DNA of 64,000 nt, from positions 2,604,001-2,668,000 of the forward strand of contig OZ257246.1 in the NCBI GenBank assembly GCA_965279595.1. The letters run 5' to 3'. The notes beneath the pieces are model-generated. The model was given only the letters and a program-made list of their open reading frames with translations, was not told the origin of the DNA and searched no databases. Position 1 is the first letter of the stretch, and each line of letters begins with the position of its first letter. A program made the translations under genes and the position numbers. The stretch is from CAIKLP01 sp965279595 (GTDB lineage Bacteria; Bacteroidota; Bacteroidia; Sphingobacteriales; Sphingobacteriaceae). This document shows positions 1-10,100 of the stretch, one piece after another.

Positions 1-227
1 CCGGATCGAGGGTAGCAATTGCAAATATCCATTGCCTCTTGTGTGTTTTTCATTTTGATCAAATCTATTTGAAAACCATGAGGATAAGAACCTTCCACAG
101 CATTAATTTCATTTGTTTGAGGAATACTTTTACTCAAGTTCCCAGAAAAAGCAATCCCATCAATCCATTGTCCTTTCAATTCTGAAAAAGCAAATAATAA
201 AAATAGAATTGAAAAAACTCGATTCAT
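1..227 (-). CDS. Exported protein, N-terminal part (possible acyloxyacyl hydrolase / lipid A deacylase)
   Basis: The reading frame starts at the ATG at 225-227 and runs off the left edge of the window, so only about 75 residues are visible. They begin with a clear signal peptide (MNRVFSILFLLFAFSELKGQ, likely cut after the final GQ). The mature part contains a YPHGFQIDL stretch and later a CNCYPRSG stretch. This spacing recalls the Bacteroidota PagL-like acyloxyacyl hydrolases, which remove acyl chains from lipid A in the outer membrane; they carry a similar 'hGF...' segment followed by 'YP..G'. That assignment is an inference from a short fragment, while the export signal is directly visible. 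It is transcribed divergently from queG across about 50 bp. Confidence 0.55.
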   Translation of the reverse strand, partial: MNRVFSILFLLFAFSELKGQWIDGIAFSGNLSKSIPQTNEINAVEGSYPHGFQIDLIKMKNTQEAMDICNCYPRS

Positions 228-247
228 AAAATATAGAAATCAATCTG

Positions 248-255
248 TAAATTTG
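248..255 (+). promoter_or_regulatory. Bacteroidota -7 promoter element for queG
   Basis: TAAATTTG matches the TAnnTTTG -7 consensus of Bacteroidota sigma factors exactly. It ends 22 bp before the queG ATG, which gives a short leader. I did not find a convincing -33 TTTG at the expected spacing. Confidence 0.5.
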
Positions 256-277
256 ATACTAAAGTATTAATAAGAAA

Positions 278-1207
278 ATGCATAGCAAAGAGTATTCTGA
301 TTTGATTAAACAAGAAGCCTTGAAATTAGGGTTTCAATCATGCGGAATTGCAAAAGCTAGGTTTTTAGAAGAAGAAGCCCCACGACTTGAAAATTGGCTT
401 CATCAAAATAAACATGGACAAATGAAGTACATGGAAAATTATTTTGACAAACGTTTAGATCCAACCAAATTAGTGGAAGGAGCAAAATCAATTATTTCAT
501 TAACTCTAAATTATTTTACGGAACAAAAACAATCTGATCCATTATCTCCTAAAATTTCTACATATGCTTTTGGTGAAGATTATCATTTTGTAATTAAAGA
601 AAAACTCAAAGAACTTTTAATCATTTTACAGTCCAAAATTGGAGAATTTAATGGGCGAGTTTTTGTGGACTCAGCTCCAGTAATGGATAAAGTTTGGGCC
701 AAAGAGGCTGGCTTAGGTTGGGTTGGAAAACATAGTAATTTAATTAACAAAAACGATGGTTCTTTTTTTTTCATTGCTGAATTAATAGTTGATTTAGATT
801 TAGCTTACGACTCGCCAACAACAGACCATTGCGGCACATGCACACGTTGCATAGATGCTTGTCCGACTGAAGCTATTGTTGCTCCATATCAAGTTGATGG
901 TAGTAAGTGCATTTCTTATTTTACGATAGAGTTGAAAGATGAATTTCCAAAAGAAGTAAAAGGGAAATTCGAAAATTGGATGTTTGGATGTGATATATGT
1001 CAGGATGTTTGTCCATGGAATAGATTTGCCCAACAACATAAAGAAAAAGCATTTGAGCCTAATCAAGAACTTTTAAATTTTACAATAAATGATTGGAGAG
1101 AATTAACGGAAGAAACCTTTCAAGTAATTTTCAAAAACTCTGCTGTCAAGCGAACAAAGTTTAGTGGGTTGAAAAGAAATATAGAATGGTTGAACAAAAG
1201 TAATTAA
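278..1207 (+). CDS. queG: Epoxyqueuosine reductase QueG
   Basis: Catalyses the last step of queuosine synthesis, reducing epoxyqueuosine to queuosine in the wobble position of GUN-anticodon tRNAs. It is a cytoplasmic cobalamin and iron-sulfur enzyme. The 309-aa length is slightly shorter than many QueG proteins but normal for this phylum. Visible hallmarks are the VDSAPVMDK segment with the catalytic Asp131, the AGLGWVGK loop (residues 144-151), and two ferredoxin-like cysteine groups: Cys185/188/191/195 (CGTCTRCIDACP) and Cys238/241/245 with Cys211 (CDICQDVCPWN). The ATG is preceded by a -7 box and not by a clear Shine-Dalgarno. queE and queD lie elsewhere in this window, so the pathway is dispersed. 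A strong terminator follows. Confidence 0.95.
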   Translation: MHSKEYSDLIKQEALKLGFQSCGIAKARFLEEEAPRLENWLHQNKHGQMKYMENYFDKRLDPTKLVEGAKSIISLTLNYFTEQKQSDPLSPKISTYAFGEDYHFVIKEKLKELLIILQSKIGEFNGRVFVDSAPVMDKVWAKEAGLGWVGKHSNLINKNDGSFFFIAELIVDLDLAYDSPTTDHCGTCTRCIDACPTEAIVAPYQVDGSKCISYFTIELKDEFPKEVKGKFENWMFGCDICQDVCPWNRFAQQHKEKAFEPNQELLNFTINDWRELTEETFQVIFKNSAVKRTKFSGLKRNIEWLNKSN

Positions 1208-1210
1208 AAC

Positions 1211-1242
1211 AAAAAAGGCCTTATTTAATTAAGGCCTTTTTT
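1211..1242. terminator. Bidirectional intrinsic terminator between queG and the giant gene array
   Basis: Perfect 13-bp arms (AAAAAAGGCCTTA and its complement) surround a 6-nt loop, with T-runs on either strand. It lies 3 bp after the queG stop and 18 bp beyond the stop of the converging 1938-aa gene, so it can serve both. Confidence 0.9.
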
Positions 1243-1260
1243 GTTAATATAAAAATATTT

Positions 1261-4200
1261 TTATTTACTTATAATAACTCTATGATTTACAACTTGATCA
1301 TTAAAGTGTATTTGAGAATAATAAATTCCAGCTGGTAAATCTGCAACATTTAATTGTATTGCATTCACACCAGTTGTAAGGCCAGTGAATTGTTTAGTTC
1401 TTAATACTTGTCCTAATACATCTATTAAATTTATTTCTACATCACCTTCTGTTGGAATGCTGAAACTATAATTTAATAAAGAAGCTGTTGGATTAGGATA
1501 AGGCTCTGCAACATTGAATCCCACTGCATTTGCATCGTTAATTCCTTGGAAACATGGTGCGAATGGGAAAATATACATAGTAACAGTATCATTCAATTGA
1601 TTCAAATCATCTTGTATATCGCTTACATAAGTTCTTAATGTTCTAACTGCTGCTGGATCACAATCTAATTTGTCAAGGAAAGTATGAGCTAAAATTTCTT
1701 GAGGAGCTAACTTGTCATCAATCAATTCTGTTCTAGTAACTACACCACCCATTCCACCAACTATTTGGTAGTTAACACTAAAATTACTAATTGTATCTGT
1801 ACCTGTATTTTTAATTAATACTATTACTGGAGTCAATGAATCAACAGTACTATTTACTGGTTTTACAATGGATTCAATTTTACCATCAGTTATACTTGAA
1901 ATTGATGAGAAGAAAGTTCCAGAAATCACATTATTCAATGGAGTTTGATCATCTAATAAATACGCTTCAACTCTTAAAGTATAGACACCAGTAGCAGTTG
2001 GAGCAATCATGGTATCAAAAGTGTATGTCAATACATCAGAAGGAAGTAGTGGTCTATACGGTTCAACAACAGGTATAACTTCATTTGCTTTTTCAACACC
2101 ATCAACAAAATATTTCACATTCAATCCTGATATTTTACTTAAACCTGGATTCTTGACTGTAATAACAACTGGTATTAAAGTTGGATAAACTTCAGGTGGA
2201 GGAAGTGGATTGTCAATACTTAAAATTTCAACATCACCTCTAACTAAAAACTCATCAGCACCAATATCTGGAAATTTATCATTACGTGCTTCACCTTCGC
2301 GATCAAATGGAACTTCAGCAATTGGAATTGCAGCAGCATCTAAGAAAGTATTAGTGATATGTAAATTAGTTGATGTAAAATAATCAGGATCTACTGATAC
2401 AGAACTTTGATCTGTTAGCGATACATCTCTGTACTCGTCCAATGATAAATAGTCATTTGCAATAACCCTAGCAAACAAACCATTTTTAGTAGCCATATTG
2501 TTATTTTCAGAGGTATCTAAAGATGCAGGGTCTTCACATATCATGGCAAAACCATTAGTAGCATTGTAAATTGAATTATTCAACAATCTTACTTTTCTTG
2601 TATCAACATCAATTTTCAATGCTGTACTATTTACTGAATTTCCATCATAATTAATTGAATTATAATAGAACTTAACAGGAAACACTTTATCTAAACTTAC
2701 TCCAATTCCATCAACGCCTGTTTTAAAACCACCGCCAATCATATTGTTTGCAACTAAAATACCATTCAAACCGGTAACATCATTCAATGCCATACCAACA
2801 GTGGCAGCATTAATAATCTTATTATTGGTTATACGTGTATCTACTCTATCAATAATAATGTTCATACCTGTAGAAGTAGATTGTCCTTTACGCATGCTTA
2901 TATCATTGTAATTGATACTTGCTAAATCCACATTACTACTGAAAATACCAAAAGACGCTGGATTGAAAATCACATTACTATCAATTTCAATTCCGAAATC
3001 TCTAATGTATTGACTTGTTCCTCTCACATGTATTGCAGAAGAACCACCAATGATTTGATTTTTAATAATTCTAATGTTTGATCCACCTTTTCCTTCAGCA
3101 GTAATACTTGCAGAATCGGAAGTTGTGATACCGTATACGTTTGGTGAAGTGGTATTGGTATCCATTTTAATAATACATTCCTTCACTAAAATATTTCTTG
3201 CATCTGAAGTAATTTGAATTCCCGCTGAACCTGCAATTGAATTACTTGCATTTTCAAAAGTTAAATTCTTTAATTGAACATAACTTGAACGATTTAAGCG
3301 AACCACATTTCTAGTTGTGTTTGCACTAACTCCATTACTTTTAATAATTACATCAGCAGCATTACCTGTTTCAGATCTAAAAATAATCAAATTAGTTGCT
3401 GAAGTGTTTTTAGGATTGTTAACTGTAAATCTTTCATTGTATGTTCCTGGTCTAATGTTGAAAGTAACCGGACCTGTAATACCACATGCCAAAGAATTTG
3501 TAGCGGTTGCAAAATCAGGGAAACTAGGGTTAGTTCCTCCGATAGTATAGGTACCAGCTTTTAACCCAGTACAAATAACACTTTGTACTGAATCATTACT
3601 TGTGATAGGGTCTCCTGCAACTCTATTTGCTGGATCAATACGAGCAGCAAATTGATAAGTTTGATTTAATGTTGCATTAAATGGTGTAGTGAAACTATAA
3701 ATAACTGTAGCATATGCTGTATCTAATGAAGAAGGAGTCGCAGTAGTTGGAGTGAATGTTTCGCCGGTTAATGGAGTCCAAACACCTGGTGATGATGAAT
3801 ACTGTAATTTTACACTTCCACCATTTAAAGAAGTACTTCCTAAATTAATTATTTTTAATTTAATAGTATTTGGATCAGTACTGAATACATATGGTTGAAT
3901 TTCTAATAAAGCCATATCCTTAGCATTTAAAATAAATTCATCTGCTCCAATATCTGAATTCAATGGATTACGAGTTTGTCTATCATAGTCAACTGCAACT
4001 TCAGGTAAGTAAATTCCTTTATTATCTAATAATGGATTCAAAGTATGTAAGTCAAATGCAGAAACAAAATTCGGATTGACTTCATAACTCTTCAATTCAA
4101 AACCAACCATCGCTAATTTTAAACTTGCCAAATTCAAACGATCTCCTCCATAGTAAGCGTAATTTCCTTGTGTGTTATCAGCATCAGCATAATAAACATT

Positions 4201-7077
4201 GTTATCAGAATTACGAATGGAAGTTTGACTGGTTACATAAAATGCATATCCTCCTGCAGGGTTATAAAAAATATTATTGTATAAACTTACGTTAACTCCA
4301 GATGCTAAGAAAAATGCTGCGGAGTTATTCGGAAGACTAAATGGTGCTTTATCATAATAAACAGAATTGTGGTACACATTAATTTTATTTACTTCGTTGA
4401 AATAAATACCTGCCCCACTTCCAGCAGTTCTGTAACCACCAGTCAACATATTATTTGATATTAACAATCCAGTTATTCCTTCAACAGAAGTTAAACTTAA
4501 ACCTCGGAAGGCTGCATATGAAATTTTATTATTACTAATAGTTCCATTTGATTTAGATCCAATAATTCTTATTCCTTCACTATTTATAGAGCCAGCTTCT
4601 TTCATGGCTAAAATATTTCTATTAATAGTTTTAACACTACAATTCACTAAATTAATTCCATATAAAAATGTTGAATCGATTTTGTTATTATAGATTTCAA
4701 TTCCTGAAGAACGATTATTACCTGTTTGCCCAACAAACTGAATTCCGTTGGTTCCATTTCTAATAATCGTATTTCTAATTGATAAATTATTTGCCTTTAC
4801 AGCACTATCAATTTTCGTTTTAAATGCTGCAACAACTCCAAATTTGTTATCAGTAAGCTGAGTAGAAACTGGTAAATTGATGATACAACTATCAATGGTT
4901 ATATCATTCGAGTTTGTATTTAAATGAAAACCAGAAGCAAAACTTGAAGTAGAAGTATTGGTTAATGTTAAATTTCTAAATCGAACAAAGTCTCCGCCGT
5001 CTATTTGAATAACATGATGATTTGAAACATTTTGAGTAGCAATATTATTCTGAATAATTACATCAGCAACGTTTCCAGAAAAGGATCTAAACGTTACTGA
5101 CTTATCAATGGAAGCTCCTTTAATTACAGGAACTACAAACGGTGTGGTATAAGTACCAGGGTAAATATCAAAGACCGTTGGTCCTCCTACTCCACAATCA
5201 AATGCAGCTATTGCTGCAGCGAATGTTGGATAGTTTTTCGAATTTGCAGGTCCTCCGATAGTATATCTACCATTTAATCCAACGCAAATATTTAATATCA
5301 AAGTATCATTATCAAACCATGAATCACCAGGGAATGCTTTATCAATTCTAATTTCTAAAACATATTGACCAGGAGCTGGAATATTCCAAATAGTTCCTAA
5401 GTTGAATGTTTGTTTAGAATATGGTAAACTTAATTGAGTTAAAGCAAAGGAATCAATTGGATTAAAAGCACCACTATTGATTCTGTATTTCACTGCCATT
5501 TTTACTCCATTCAAAGATAACAATGCATCATTTTTCAAAACCAATGGAATAACGTTGTCACCTTCTTTAGGAACAAAGTTTTTATCTAATCCAAAAACTT
5601 CCAAATCATGTGGGCTTCTGATTACCTCATCGGCTCCAATGTCAGGCATCTCTGGATCTCTTGGTTGATTTTCAAAATCAAGTGTTATAAATGGTAATAT
5701 ATAAGCCCTACGAATAAGTGCTTTGTTATTTAATCTCAAATTTGTTGAAGATGGAAAATTTGGATTCAAGTTTAATGATTGCGCATCTTTACCTGTATTA
5801 AGTCTAAGAGCAGCCATCGTAGTAATATTTGTACTATTGATATTGGCTAAACTAGTTCCAGTTCCTAAGAAATAATCATTATAATTTGAAGTATCTAAAC
5901 TTCCGCTTGACCGAACAATTAATGCACTTGCACCACCAGTAGCATAAAAAATATTATTCTTAATAGATATTCGAGTAGTAGGTAAAGTTGCAGAGTTTTC
6001 AATTACCATACAAGCTTTCTCAGTACTTAAAGTATTTGTATAATGAATAGTATTATGTAAGAACTGCATAGATTTTGAATACTCAACATGTATACCTCTT
6101 GAATAAGTTGTTTTGGAAGTTCCATAAATAATGTTGTTATAAACATAAGCTGCAGAACCACCATTTACGTTATTAAAGAACATTCCGAATGTTCCATAGT
6201 TCTTAATTTGGTTATTATAAAAACCAAAATTTCCAGCAGCATTTCTTACTCGTATTCCAAATTGTGCCTCATTGGCATTTGGTCTACAAGTAACTTGATT
6301 ATTAGAAATAACAGGAATGTTATTATAGTCAACATCAATACCTGAATAACATGCAAAAAATTTATTTCCAACAATTCTATTTCCTTTAGCAGGAGCTGTT
6401 AAGCTTTTTCCTAATAATCTAATAGCATAAGCACCACCATAAAAAGTACAATTAGTTATAATATTATAATTAGCACAGTTTGCTAACCCTGAAGTATTAT
6501 TAATATCAGAAGAAACAATACCTATAGTATTTCCATTAAAAATTGTATAAGTTGAATCGACCTTAATTACACAACGATTGATTGAATTGTATTCTGCAGC
6601 TTGATTCACATTATCTCTATTGTGAGTAAGGTGAAATGCGGATGCAAAATTATTTGTTGCAGTAATAATTCTATTATTTTGAACAGTTAAATCCTGAAAA
6701 TTCACATACTTACAACCTTCTAAACGAATTACTGAATTATTGTATAATGTATTATCACCATCATCAACAATCGTAACGTCTGAAGCTTTACCAGTTTCTG
6801 ATTTAAAAACAACAAAGTTTTTTGCAGAAGCACCTTTATAGGGTTTAATAACAACGTTTTCGTTATAAATACCTGGTCTAATATTGAAAGTTACTCTACC
6901 AATCACTTCAGTTTTTGAATTCAATAATTCAGTAACCGCTTTTTGGATAGAAGAATAATTGGCATTATTACCTCCAATAGTATAAATTCCACTTAGAAAT
7001 TTAGTTTGTGCTTGCGCACTTAAAGCAAACGAAGAAATAACAAATGCAAATAGATAGGTATAGATTTTCTTATTCAT
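1261..7077 (-). CDS. Giant secreted right-handed beta-helix repeat protein with T9SS type A sorting domain
   Basis: 1938 aa, predicted to be exported by the Sec system and then by T9SS to the cell surface or outside. A signal peptide ends near ALSAQAQ (residues 1-24). Three successive modules follow, each opening with a YTIGG motif (about residues 31, 602 and 1176). Each continues as an Asn-rich parallel beta-helix of the pectate-lyase-like fold ('NN.I' and 'I.NN.' rungs) and closes with a DIGADE motif (about 479, 1044 and 1607), as in 'choice-of-anchor Q' proteins. Ig-like/CARDB-like domains link the modules, and two more stand before the tail. The last 80 residues are a Por-type tail: PYPNPT, then VEINLIDVLGQVL, then LPAGIYY. 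No catalytic signature for polysaccharide cleavage was recognised, so adhesin or surface-structural roles are equally possible. The next gene upstream (7146-15359) has the same architecture. Confidence 0.85.
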   Translation of the reverse strand: MNKKIYTYLFAFVISSFALSAQAQTKFLSGIYTIGGNNANYSSIQKAVTELLNSKTEVIGRVTFNIRPGIYNENVVIKPYKGASAKNFVVFKSETGKASDVTIVDDGDNTLYNNSVIRLEGCKYVNFQDLTVQNNRIITATNNFASAFHLTHNRDNVNQAAEYNSINRCVIKVDSTYTIFNGNTIGIVSSDINNTSGLANCANYNIITNCTFYGGAYAIRLLGKSLTAPAKGNRIVGNKFFACYSGIDVDYNNIPVISNNQVTCRPNANEAQFGIRVRNAAGNFGFYNNQIKNYGTFGMFFNNVNGGSAAYVYNNIIYGTSKTTYSRGIHVEYSKSMQFLHNTIHYTNTLSTEKACMVIENSATLPTTRISIKNNIFYATGGASALIVRSSGSLDTSNYNDYFLGTGTSLANINSTNITTMAALRLNTGKDAQSLNLNPNFPSSTNLRLNNKALIRRAYILPFITLDFENQPRDPEMPDIGADEVIRSPHDLEVFGLDKNFVPKEGDNVIPLVLKNDALLSLNGVKMAVKYRINSGAFNPIDSFALTQLSLPYSKQTFNLGTIWNIPAPGQYVLEIRIDKAFPGDSWFDNDTLILNICVGLNGRYTIGGPANSKNYPTFAAAIAAFDCGVGGPTVFDIYPGTYTTPFVVPVIKGASIDKSVTFRSFSGNVADVIIQNNIATQNVSNHHVIQIDGGDFVRFRNLTLTNTSTSSFASGFHLNTNSNDITIDSCIINLPVSTQLTDNKFGVVAAFKTKIDSAVKANNLSIRNTIIRNGTNGIQFVGQTGNNRSSGIEIYNNKIDSTFLYGINLVNCSVKTINRNILAMKEAGSINSEGIRIIGSKSNGTISNNKISYAAFRGLSLTSVEGITGLLISNNMLTGGYRTAGSGAGIYFNEVNKINVYHNSVYYDKAPFSLPNNSAAFFLASGVNVSLYNNIFYNPAGGYAFYVTSQTSIRNSDNNVYYADADNTQGNYAYYGGDRLNLASLKLAMVGFELKSYEVNPNFVSAFDLHTLNPLLDNKGIYLPEVAVDYDRQTRNPLNSDIGADEFILNAKDMALLEIQPYVFSTDPNTIKLKIINLGSTSLNGGSVKLQYSSSPGVWTPLTGETFTPTTATPSSLDTAYATVIYSFTTPFNATLNQTYQFAARIDPANRVAGDPITSNDSVQSVICTGLKAGTYTIGGTNPSFPDFATATNSLACGITGPVTFNIRPGTYNERFTVNNPKNTSATNLIIFRSETGNAADVIIKSNGVSANTTRNVVRLNRSSYVQLKNLTFENASNSIAGSAGIQITSDARNILVKECIIKMDTNTTSPNVYGITTSDSASITAEGKGGSNIRIIKNQIIGGSSAIHVRGTSQYIRDFGIEIDSNVIFNPASFGIFSSNVDLASINYNDISMRKGQSTSTGMNIIIDRVDTRITNNKIINAATVGMALNDVTGLNGILVANNMIGGGFKTGVDGIGVSLDKVFPVKFYYNSINYDGNSVNSTALKIDVDTRKVRLLNNSIYNATNGFAMICEDPASLDTSENNNMATKNGLFARVIANDYLSLDEYRDVSLTDQSSVSVDPDYFTSTNLHITNTFLDAAAIPIAEVPFDREGEARNDKFPDIGADEFLVRGDVEILSIDNPLPPPEVYPTLIPVVITVKNPGLSKISGLNVKYFVDGVEKANEVIPVVEPYRPLLPSDVLTYTFDTMIAPTATGVYTLRVEAYLLDDQTPLNNVISGTFFSSISSITDGKIESIVKPVNSTVDSLTPVIVLIKNTGTDTISNFSVNYQIVGGMGGVVTRTELIDDKLAPQEILAHTFLDKLDCDPAAVRTLRTYVSDIQDDLNQLNDTVTMYIFPFAPCFQGINDANAVGFNVAEPYPNPTASLLNYSFSIPTEGDVEINLIDVLGQVLRTKQFTGLTTGVNAIQLNVADLPAGIYYSQIHFNDQVVNHRVIISK

Positions 7078-7111
7078 TTAATTAGTGTAAATAATTTTTA
7101 ATGTATTTATT

Positions 7112-7132
7112 GGGCAGCAATAATTGCTGCCC
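7112..7132 (-). terminator. Intergenic hairpin between the two beta-helix giants
   Basis: Perfect 9-bp arms (GGGCAGCAA and its complement) with a 3-nt loop lie 13 bp after the stop of the 2737-aa gene and 34 bp before the start of the 1938-aa gene. No T-run follows on the minus strand, so it may be a weak terminator or an mRNA-stabilising hairpin rather than a full stop. Confidence 0.5.
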
Positions 7133-7145
7133 ACTTTAATTTTTG

Positions 7146-10100
7146 TTAATTCAAGCGAACAAATCGTCCGTTATATTTCTTCTCGCCAGCATTGATAATG
7201 AACAAATATGTTCCTTCCGCTAACTCTTTTAAATCTGATGAGAATTTTACCTCTCCTTTTAATTGAATGCCTAAATTTTCTTGTTTGATTAATCTACCAG
7301 CTAAATCAAAAATACTTAACTGTATCGTTTCATCTTTATCAATATTCAGACCAAAATTTAAAGTACCATTAGTTGGGTTAGGATAAGCACTAAAGAAATC
7401 ACCTCCTTGATTGTTTGTTAAACCTACCAAAGTAGAAACTGCAATACAATTACTATCGTTTTCAGGAATAACGTCATCGCCCAATGTAGTATAAGTACAA
7501 ATATTAAATGTAACTGCTGAATCAGGATTAATTTGGTAATTAAAACTCACATCATTAACCTGGTTTTTCATTAAAGGTGTATTGATAGTTTTTACCTCTT
7601 TAACTAATCCATTTACTTTTAATGTTACTTTATAACTAGTTGCAGTCAAATTCCCGTAATTGGCAACCCTAACTTCTACTGCTGTATTTTGAGTTACAGG
7701 CAAATTGTTTGCAGGAGTTAAGAATTGGGAAACTCCAATATCTGAAGTATCTTTTGAGTATAAAACCAATTTCAAGGTATCATTCAAATTATTAAAGTCA
7801 TTATTAACAATTTTACCATTGATATCTGTTTTAGTGATTTCAGTGTAAGTAGTTAATATATGTTTACCCGCTTCTCTAGTAGCAAATTTCTTTTTGAAAA
7901 TTACATTTAAAGAAGAATCAGGTTTCAATGGAACAATAACAACTGTAGAATCAACAATAGTCTCATCAAATTTATATTTCACTTTGAAAGTTGAAAGGTT
8001 TACAGAACCTGTATTTTTCACTTTCACCCAAACTAATACGCTGTCTCTAAAGCTAGCATTATTTACAGGTGTAATGATGCTATGCATTGCCACATCAAAA
8101 CCAGGAATAAATTCATCTGCCCCAATATCAGGAGTACCAGGATTTCTTTCTTCATTATCTATATCAGTAGTTACTACTGCACTTGGAACTCCTTTACCAT
8201 CTAATTCTTTGGTATTGGTATGCAAATCAATATGACTTCTAAATAAAGGATTAACAACTGATGCATTTACTCCAGTAAACGGCGAATTTGTCACCAAACT
8301 TAGTCCACTTAATGAATCATATACAATACCTTTCCATCTTGCTAAAGAAGTATCAGTAGTATATAATACGTTGGCATTAGCATCCAAAAATTCTTCTGTA
8401 CTTGCAGGGTCTGAAGTAAAGTCAACGGCATATCCTCTACCGTAATTTGCAAAGATGTTATTATATAAAACTAAACTGTTTGATTTGTAAATTCTAAATG
8501 CTGATGAACTATCAGAAACGCCATCATATAAAATGCTATTGTTAATAACATCAATTGATCCTGATGAATTAATTCCTTTTGATGGAAAAGCACCAGTATT
8601 TTTGATCAACATTGATTGATCTCCAAATTTACCATCAGCGGTTTGTCCACCAGCGAACATATTGTTTGCAATTAATCCACGTGATAATGTTCTACAACTA
8701 TCCATTACAAATGCAGCATTCCCTCCATTCACAACTGAATTCTCGGTGATAATAAAATCTGTTAAAGCACCATAAACATTGATACCTGCACTTAAAGGAT
8801 TTCCTTTTCGCATTACAATTTTATTCTTACTGATACTATCAATTTGTGCATAGAATACATCAATACCCGCAGTATTATTTTTAGTGAAAGTACAATTGAT
8901 TACTTGGTTTGGACCAGCAACTGCATTGTCTTTTATACCTATGAATCTGATACCATAAGCACCACCAAAGAATTTACAATTTCTAATGTTATTGTTATTG
9001 GCTGTTGAAGGATCAGTAAATGCAATAGTTCCTGATGCAACTACTCCTACTAAAGTATTCACGTCAGACACACTATCAAAATAAAATTCACAATTCTCAA
9101 TTGTGTTATATGCAGCACTATCTGCTAAATGAATTCCAGAGGCACGGGCAGTTGCAGCACTCTTAAATGTTAAATTTTTAAAAGTGATATATTTTGCTCC
9201 TGCTATTTGTGCAACGTGATGTGCTGTTTGAATACCTGTATTTGAATATTGAATGATTACGTCTTTCGGATTATTTGTAGAAGATGTAAAAGTTACTGAA
9301 GTATCTCTTCTTGTAGCAATTGGAGGAATGGAGAATCTTTCGGTATAAACACCTGGAGAAACTTTAAATATAATTGTTGAATCAAATCCACAAACTAAAG
9401 CTACTACAGCTTGCGTAAATGTGCTGAAATCTTCTGTTCCGTTTTTACCAATTGTATAAATACCTTTTTCTAAACCAACACATAAATCTTTACAGATTGT
9501 TTCATATTGAGTAATGGTATCTGAAGGTAATCTACAAGTAGGCACAATCCTCACACACAAAGGAATTACTAAGAAATCATTTTTCAAATGTTTCAAATTG
9601 AAGGAAACAATTTGCTCATCATATCTGCCAGTTAATTCAGTTAAATTAACCGTTTGATTACCAATCCAAGTTTTACCAGAATCAATAGAATATTCTAAAC
9701 AGATTGATTGTCCTGAAAGATTCGCATTTCCTTCATTCAAAACACTTACTTTGAATGTGTTTGAACCATACACTGCTTTTTCATTTACAATTTTGAATAA
9801 GCTGACATTGAACATCTCTTTTTCATATTCAATCGATCCTATGTCTGTAACTCTTGGACTTCTTTTTCGATTATTGAAATCTCTCACAATTCCTTTAACT
9901 GGAATTCCTTTTTTATCAAATTTTAGCGTATCAACTAAATTCAAATTAAAATTATCAACAAATCCTGGTTCTAAATTAAATGATGATAAATCTTTAGCAG
10001 TACTTAATTGCCAAATTGCGAATGTGTTTTGATCAAGAACTGGATAGTATGCAAATTTATTTGCATAACCAGTAAAATAATCATTGTGCTCAAATTCTGA

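Noticed and set aside
800..1066. Antisense frame opposite queG
   Set aside because: A shadow of the conserved queG coding sequence, with no independent start signal or family match.
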